Source: Pinguiococcus pyrenoidosus (taxonomy: Eukaryota > Sar > Pinguiophyceae > Pinguiochrysidales > Pinguiochrysidaceae). From it: a stretch of 20,942 bases of DNA. The DNA is taken from NCBI GenBank assembly GCA_019677205.1, contig JAAMXY010000027.1:5822-26763 (forward strand). Direction: 5' to 3'. Position numbers and translations under genes: made by a program. Positions 18,247 to 20,942 of the stretch are shown here, piece after piece; within the stretch, counting starts at the first letter, position 1; each line of letters begins with the position of its first letter. Below the pieces are notes generated by a model. It was not told the DNA's origin, made no database searches, and saw nothing but the letters and a program-made list of their open reading frames with translations.

Positions 18247-20427
18247 ATGGTGAAGCTCGGGAAGCACTTCAAAGGCGCCTCCGTCGTAGAGTATGTTGGG
18301 CCCAACGTCGAAGGCGATGGTGCCGATGACGGCGAGCCGCTGGAGCTCAAGCCGGCGACCGAGATGCTCGCCGCCCCGGCGGCGCCTCTGCCTCGTCGGG
18401 TCAAGGTGCTGGAGGTCGAGCAGCTGAGGCTCGCTGAGCAGGAGCAGCGGCGGCTTCTGGGACTTCTTGCAGCAGAGAAGGAGTTCTCCAGGAGCAAGGG
18501 CCTCGAGTGCAAAACCCGCTTCCGACAGCTGCTGCGCAACGAGAAGTTATCTGCGCTCCACGGCGCGCTCAGCATCATCCAAGCTGAGCACGAAGAGGCG
18601 GTGGCAAGGTGAGACGCCTCGCGATGTGGGAGACCAAGGACCCAGGCACGCCTTGCTGATGCCGTGCCACCTAGGAAAGACCGCGTCCTCGACGCCCTCT
18701 TCCTCACACTCGGAGAGGCCGATCATCAGCACGGCTCCTCCGTCATGTCGCACCTCGTGCATCTGGATCGGTTGATTCAGCTCCACGAGCACCGCCTCCG
18801 CGAGTTGGAGGAGGCCTTTGACAAGGAGCTTCACAGCGTCTCGGACGAGCATTCGGTTCTCGTGGCGTCCATGGAGCGAGTCCACAACAAGGACGTTCAC
18901 GAGCTGGAAGCGGTGGTTGCTGAGATAAATGAGGCGGAGTATCATTGCACGCTCCAAATGCAGGTAGCGCATTCTCAGAGTCTTTCTGGCCTGCCCAACG
19001 AAGAGCAGGAGAGGCTCATAAGACGCGCCCACCCGTTGGCAGACGGAGCATGAGACAAACAGAGAAGAGATTCGCAGCCGCGACGAGGGCCTCCGCGTGC
19101 AGCTCAAGATGCATCTTCAAGATCAGATCGACAAGCTGGACAACTCGCTGAACGAGGCGCACGGGAGGTAGGTGGCCACCGAGCGCGGTGCTGCTGCGGA
19201 TGCCGTCTCACGCAAGCGCGCCAACACGAAGGTACCTGGAGTACACCAGCAGCAAACTGGAAAAGTTCAACTTGCGCAGCCAGAAGGACATGGAGTGCAG
19301 GTGGGACCCCATCGTGTGCTGTACGGATACGGCGCTGCTGCTCACCTCGCAGTACCATTCCCAGGAACGAGATCGCGGCAAAGATGAGAAACATCAAGCG
19401 CATCAAGCATCACATCCAGCGCTGGCACCGAAAGACGGCAAGCGTTGTGAGGGACTATCAGAAGCGCAACGGCGATCTGCAGCGGCAGCTGAACTATGTT
19501 GGGCAAGAGTACAAGGATGCCAAAGGCCACTTCTATGGATACCGGAGATACGCAAGCGACACCATGCGGGAGCTATGCTCCATGGCAGGCACAGCGAAGC
19601 GGATTCTACAGGAACGACAGAGGTTCGCTGAGCGAATCCTTAAGCTTCGGGAAATGGTAAGCAGCGACCTCACCCTCACGGGCGACCGGGGACGCAGCGT
19701 AGCTCAAGATGTCTTCGTTCAGGGCAAGAAGTATCTCCTCGTCGGCGAGGACTACGTCGATGTCCGCGGACCGGTCATCGCGGACGACGCGAGTCAAACG
19801 GGATCGGTAGAAGAGAGCGTCGCCGCCGAGATGCCTGGAAAGCTCGGGAAAGTTCGCGACGTGAGGGTCAAGGTCCGGGCCATCGAAGAACAGAAGAGAA
19901 AGATCCTCGGGACCTTTTTCAACTCCGATGGAAGGCTTTCCGGTACGCAGACACGCAACTCTCTTGTGCCCCAACAGGAGACGAGAGGCCAACAAGACAA
20001 GGGATAAAGAGAGGAACTCATGATCTCATCGCTGGATAGGCTTCAACCGTCGATACAATGAAGTGCTTGCCAGAAGCCTCACCGTGCAGATGGAGCGGCA
20101 GCGACTCCAGAAGGAGAACTTCGAGCTCAAAGAGCTTGTGGCTAGGGTGGTCGATGGCATGACGATAAATTCCGACACGTTGGACAGGTGAGAAGCGAAC
20201 TAGCTAGGGATAGGGCCCAGTGCGTGCGCACGAGCAGCAGACCTGAATGGACGATCGCGCAACCTAGGGAAAACACGCTGGTTCTTGTGGAGCAGAAGGC
20301 GACCTACTCCTCGCAACTGAAGCATCGAGAGCGACCGCTTTACAGAGCTCCTGCTGAGGCAGTTGAGCTCGCCTCGTCTTCTGACGTGGAGCCGCTGCAA
20401 CGCACAGAACAGGTCGATATATGCTGA
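18247..20427 (+). CDS. DRC2: Dynein regulatory complex subunit 2 (DRC2/CCDC65)
   Basis: DRC2 is a core coiled-coil rod of the nexin-dynein regulatory complex that links outer doublets of motile cilia. Eight exons join in frame: 18247-18608, 18675-18963, 19049-19167, 19232-19300, 19365-19656, 19723-19942, 20040-20187 and 20268-20427 (552 residues; introns 66, 85, 64, 64, 66, 97 and 80 nt). Nearly the whole product is charged coiled coil. Family-like blocks read across junctions: the conserved N-terminal coil (LSALHGALSIIQAEHEEA then RKDRVLDAL), SHLVHLDRLIQLHEHRL, the short NEIAAKMRNIKRIKHHIQRW helix at the expected spacing, and the C-terminal SGFNRRYNEV...ELVARVVDG...LVLVEQ. ATG 18247 has a favourable ACCATGG context. 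Introns 2 and 4 have alternative acceptors nearby; those chosen keep the phase and the family spacing. The last exon is least certain: a second frame remains open to 20520, and a GT at 20413 could splice to 20495 and change the final residues. Confidence 0.88.
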
Positions 20428-20555
20428 GCGACTCAAGCGAGACTACCAAGATGGCCTATTCGAGTCAGAGGCAATTCGCTGGATCCACGCCAAGATCTCC
20501 TCTCTGGTCATCCCCCTGTAGGGCGGGGCCGGGGAAAGCCCCTAGCTTTTCGCGC

Positions 20556-20942
20556 TTAGAAGGATCTTGAGTACTTGCGAATCTCGAGGAAGATGTGCTC
20601 CGTGTCCACCAGATCCTTCGCGAAGGGTGGTGGTCGTCGAGGCCAACGCTGGGAGATCAGATCTTGAAAGCGCTTGTAGTAGATGAGAAGCTGAGCTAGC
20701 GTGTACTTCAGGATTTCCATGCCGTTGACGAAGTTCGTAAAGCAGGATATGACATCGCCATTGATACGCCGAATGGCCTCTTGCCAAGTCCCCGCGAATT
20801 CCCGCACAAGAGCCGCGACCTCGTCTTCGTTTATGTTCGGCGCCCCCGCCGCCCCGTCGTTTGGCTGCACTTGGCGTTCCGTCTGCTGCACGAACGCAAT
20901 GAGGCGGCCGAAGTCCTCCATCAGCTCCTCCTCCACGAAGGC
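20556..20942 (-). CDS. VPS52: VPS52, C-terminal end (partial, 5' part outside window)
   Basis: The last 128 codons of VPS52, a subunit of the GARP and EARP tethering complexes that capture endosome-derived vesicles at the trans-Golgi network and recycling endosomes. The reading runs from the window edge to a TGA with no intron. Family blocks are FVEEELMEDFGRLIAFV, then after an Asn/Asp-rich loop ALVREFAGTWQEAI, DVISCFTNFVNGMEIL, LAQLLIYYKRFQDL, and the closing PPPFAKDLV...EIRKYSRSF, which is the characteristic end of the protein. The end is therefore complete while the N-terminal coiled-coil part lies to the right. It converges with DRC2 across 128 bp, or 35 bp if DRC2 ends at 20520. Confidence 0.92.
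   Translation of the reverse strand, partial: AFVEEELMEDFGRLIAFVQQTERQVQPNDGAAGAPNINEDEVAALVREFAGTWQEAIRRINGDVISCFTNFVNGMEILKYTLAQLLIYYKRFQDLISQRWPRRPPPFAKDLVDTEHIFLEIRKYSRSF

Noticed and set aside
18963-19053. Continuation of DRC2 exon 2 to a stop at 19053
   Set aside because: A GT donor directly after the LQMQ block and an acceptor at 19048 restore the conserved coiled coil in the next exon; read-through would truncate the protein.
1-20942. tRNA, rRNA, transposon or viral insertions
   Set aside because: No tRNA-like cloverleaf, rRNA block, transposase, reverse transcriptase or terminal-repeat structure was seen by eye. A small ncRNA could be missed without a covariance search.

Overview
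The window is GC-rich nuclear DNA of a unicellular eukaryote. It holds seven complete or partial intron-bearing protein genes plus the 3' end of an eighth. Every exon junction I rebuilt uses GT...AG, most introns are 58-97 nt, and several carry a CTAAC- or CTGAC-like branch point. Two genes narrow the lifestyle. DRC2/CCDC65 implies a motile cilium or flagellum, and cycloeucalenol cycloisomerase implies cycloartenol-based, plant/alga-type sterol synthesis. A flagellated alga or related protist (cryptophyte, haptophyte, stramenopile or similar) fits. I cannot name the lineage from sequence alone, and nothing looks prokaryotic, viral or transposon-derived.

Layout from left to right. (1) An MCTP-like C2/transmembrane protein on the minus strand, running off the left edge (1-4119). 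(2) Cycloeucalenol cycloisomerase on the plus strand (4407-5820), five exons, with one intron swollen by three tandem repeats. (3) A repeat- and hairpin-bearing spacer. (4) A tyrosine-kinase-like protein with an N-terminal coiled coil and PH-like regions on the minus strand (6234-10904). (5) A trimethyllysine-dioxygenase-like 2-oxoglutarate oxygenase on the plus strand (11696-13443). (6) An MscS-type mechanosensitive channel on the minus strand (13467-15320), its stop only 23 bp from the stop of the dioxygenase. (7) An unassigned coiled-coil protein on the plus strand (15704-17745). (8) DRC2/CCDC65 on the plus strand (18247-20427). (9) The C-terminal end of VPS52 on the minus strand (20556-20942, cut by the window edge).

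Three head-to-head pairs share spacers of 287, 791 and 383 bp (MCTP/cycloisomerase, kinase/dioxygenase, channel/coiled-coil protein), and tail-to-tail pairs lie very close. The genes do not form one pathway. They cover membrane lipid/Ca2+ contact, sterol synthesis, signalling, carnitine synthesis, osmotic sensing, cilium structure and endosome-to-Golgi tethering, which is an ordinary compact eukaryotic neighbourhood. The most unusual items are the long C-terminal extension of the MCTP-like protein, the TK-signature kinase with a split PH-like region, the dioxygenase whose N-terminal zinc cysteines are mostly missing, a candidate 34-nt intron in the channel gene, and the repeat-expanded intron of the cycloisomerase gene. 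All exon models were made by eye from frame continuity, splice consensus and family similarity. No alignment or transcript evidence was available.
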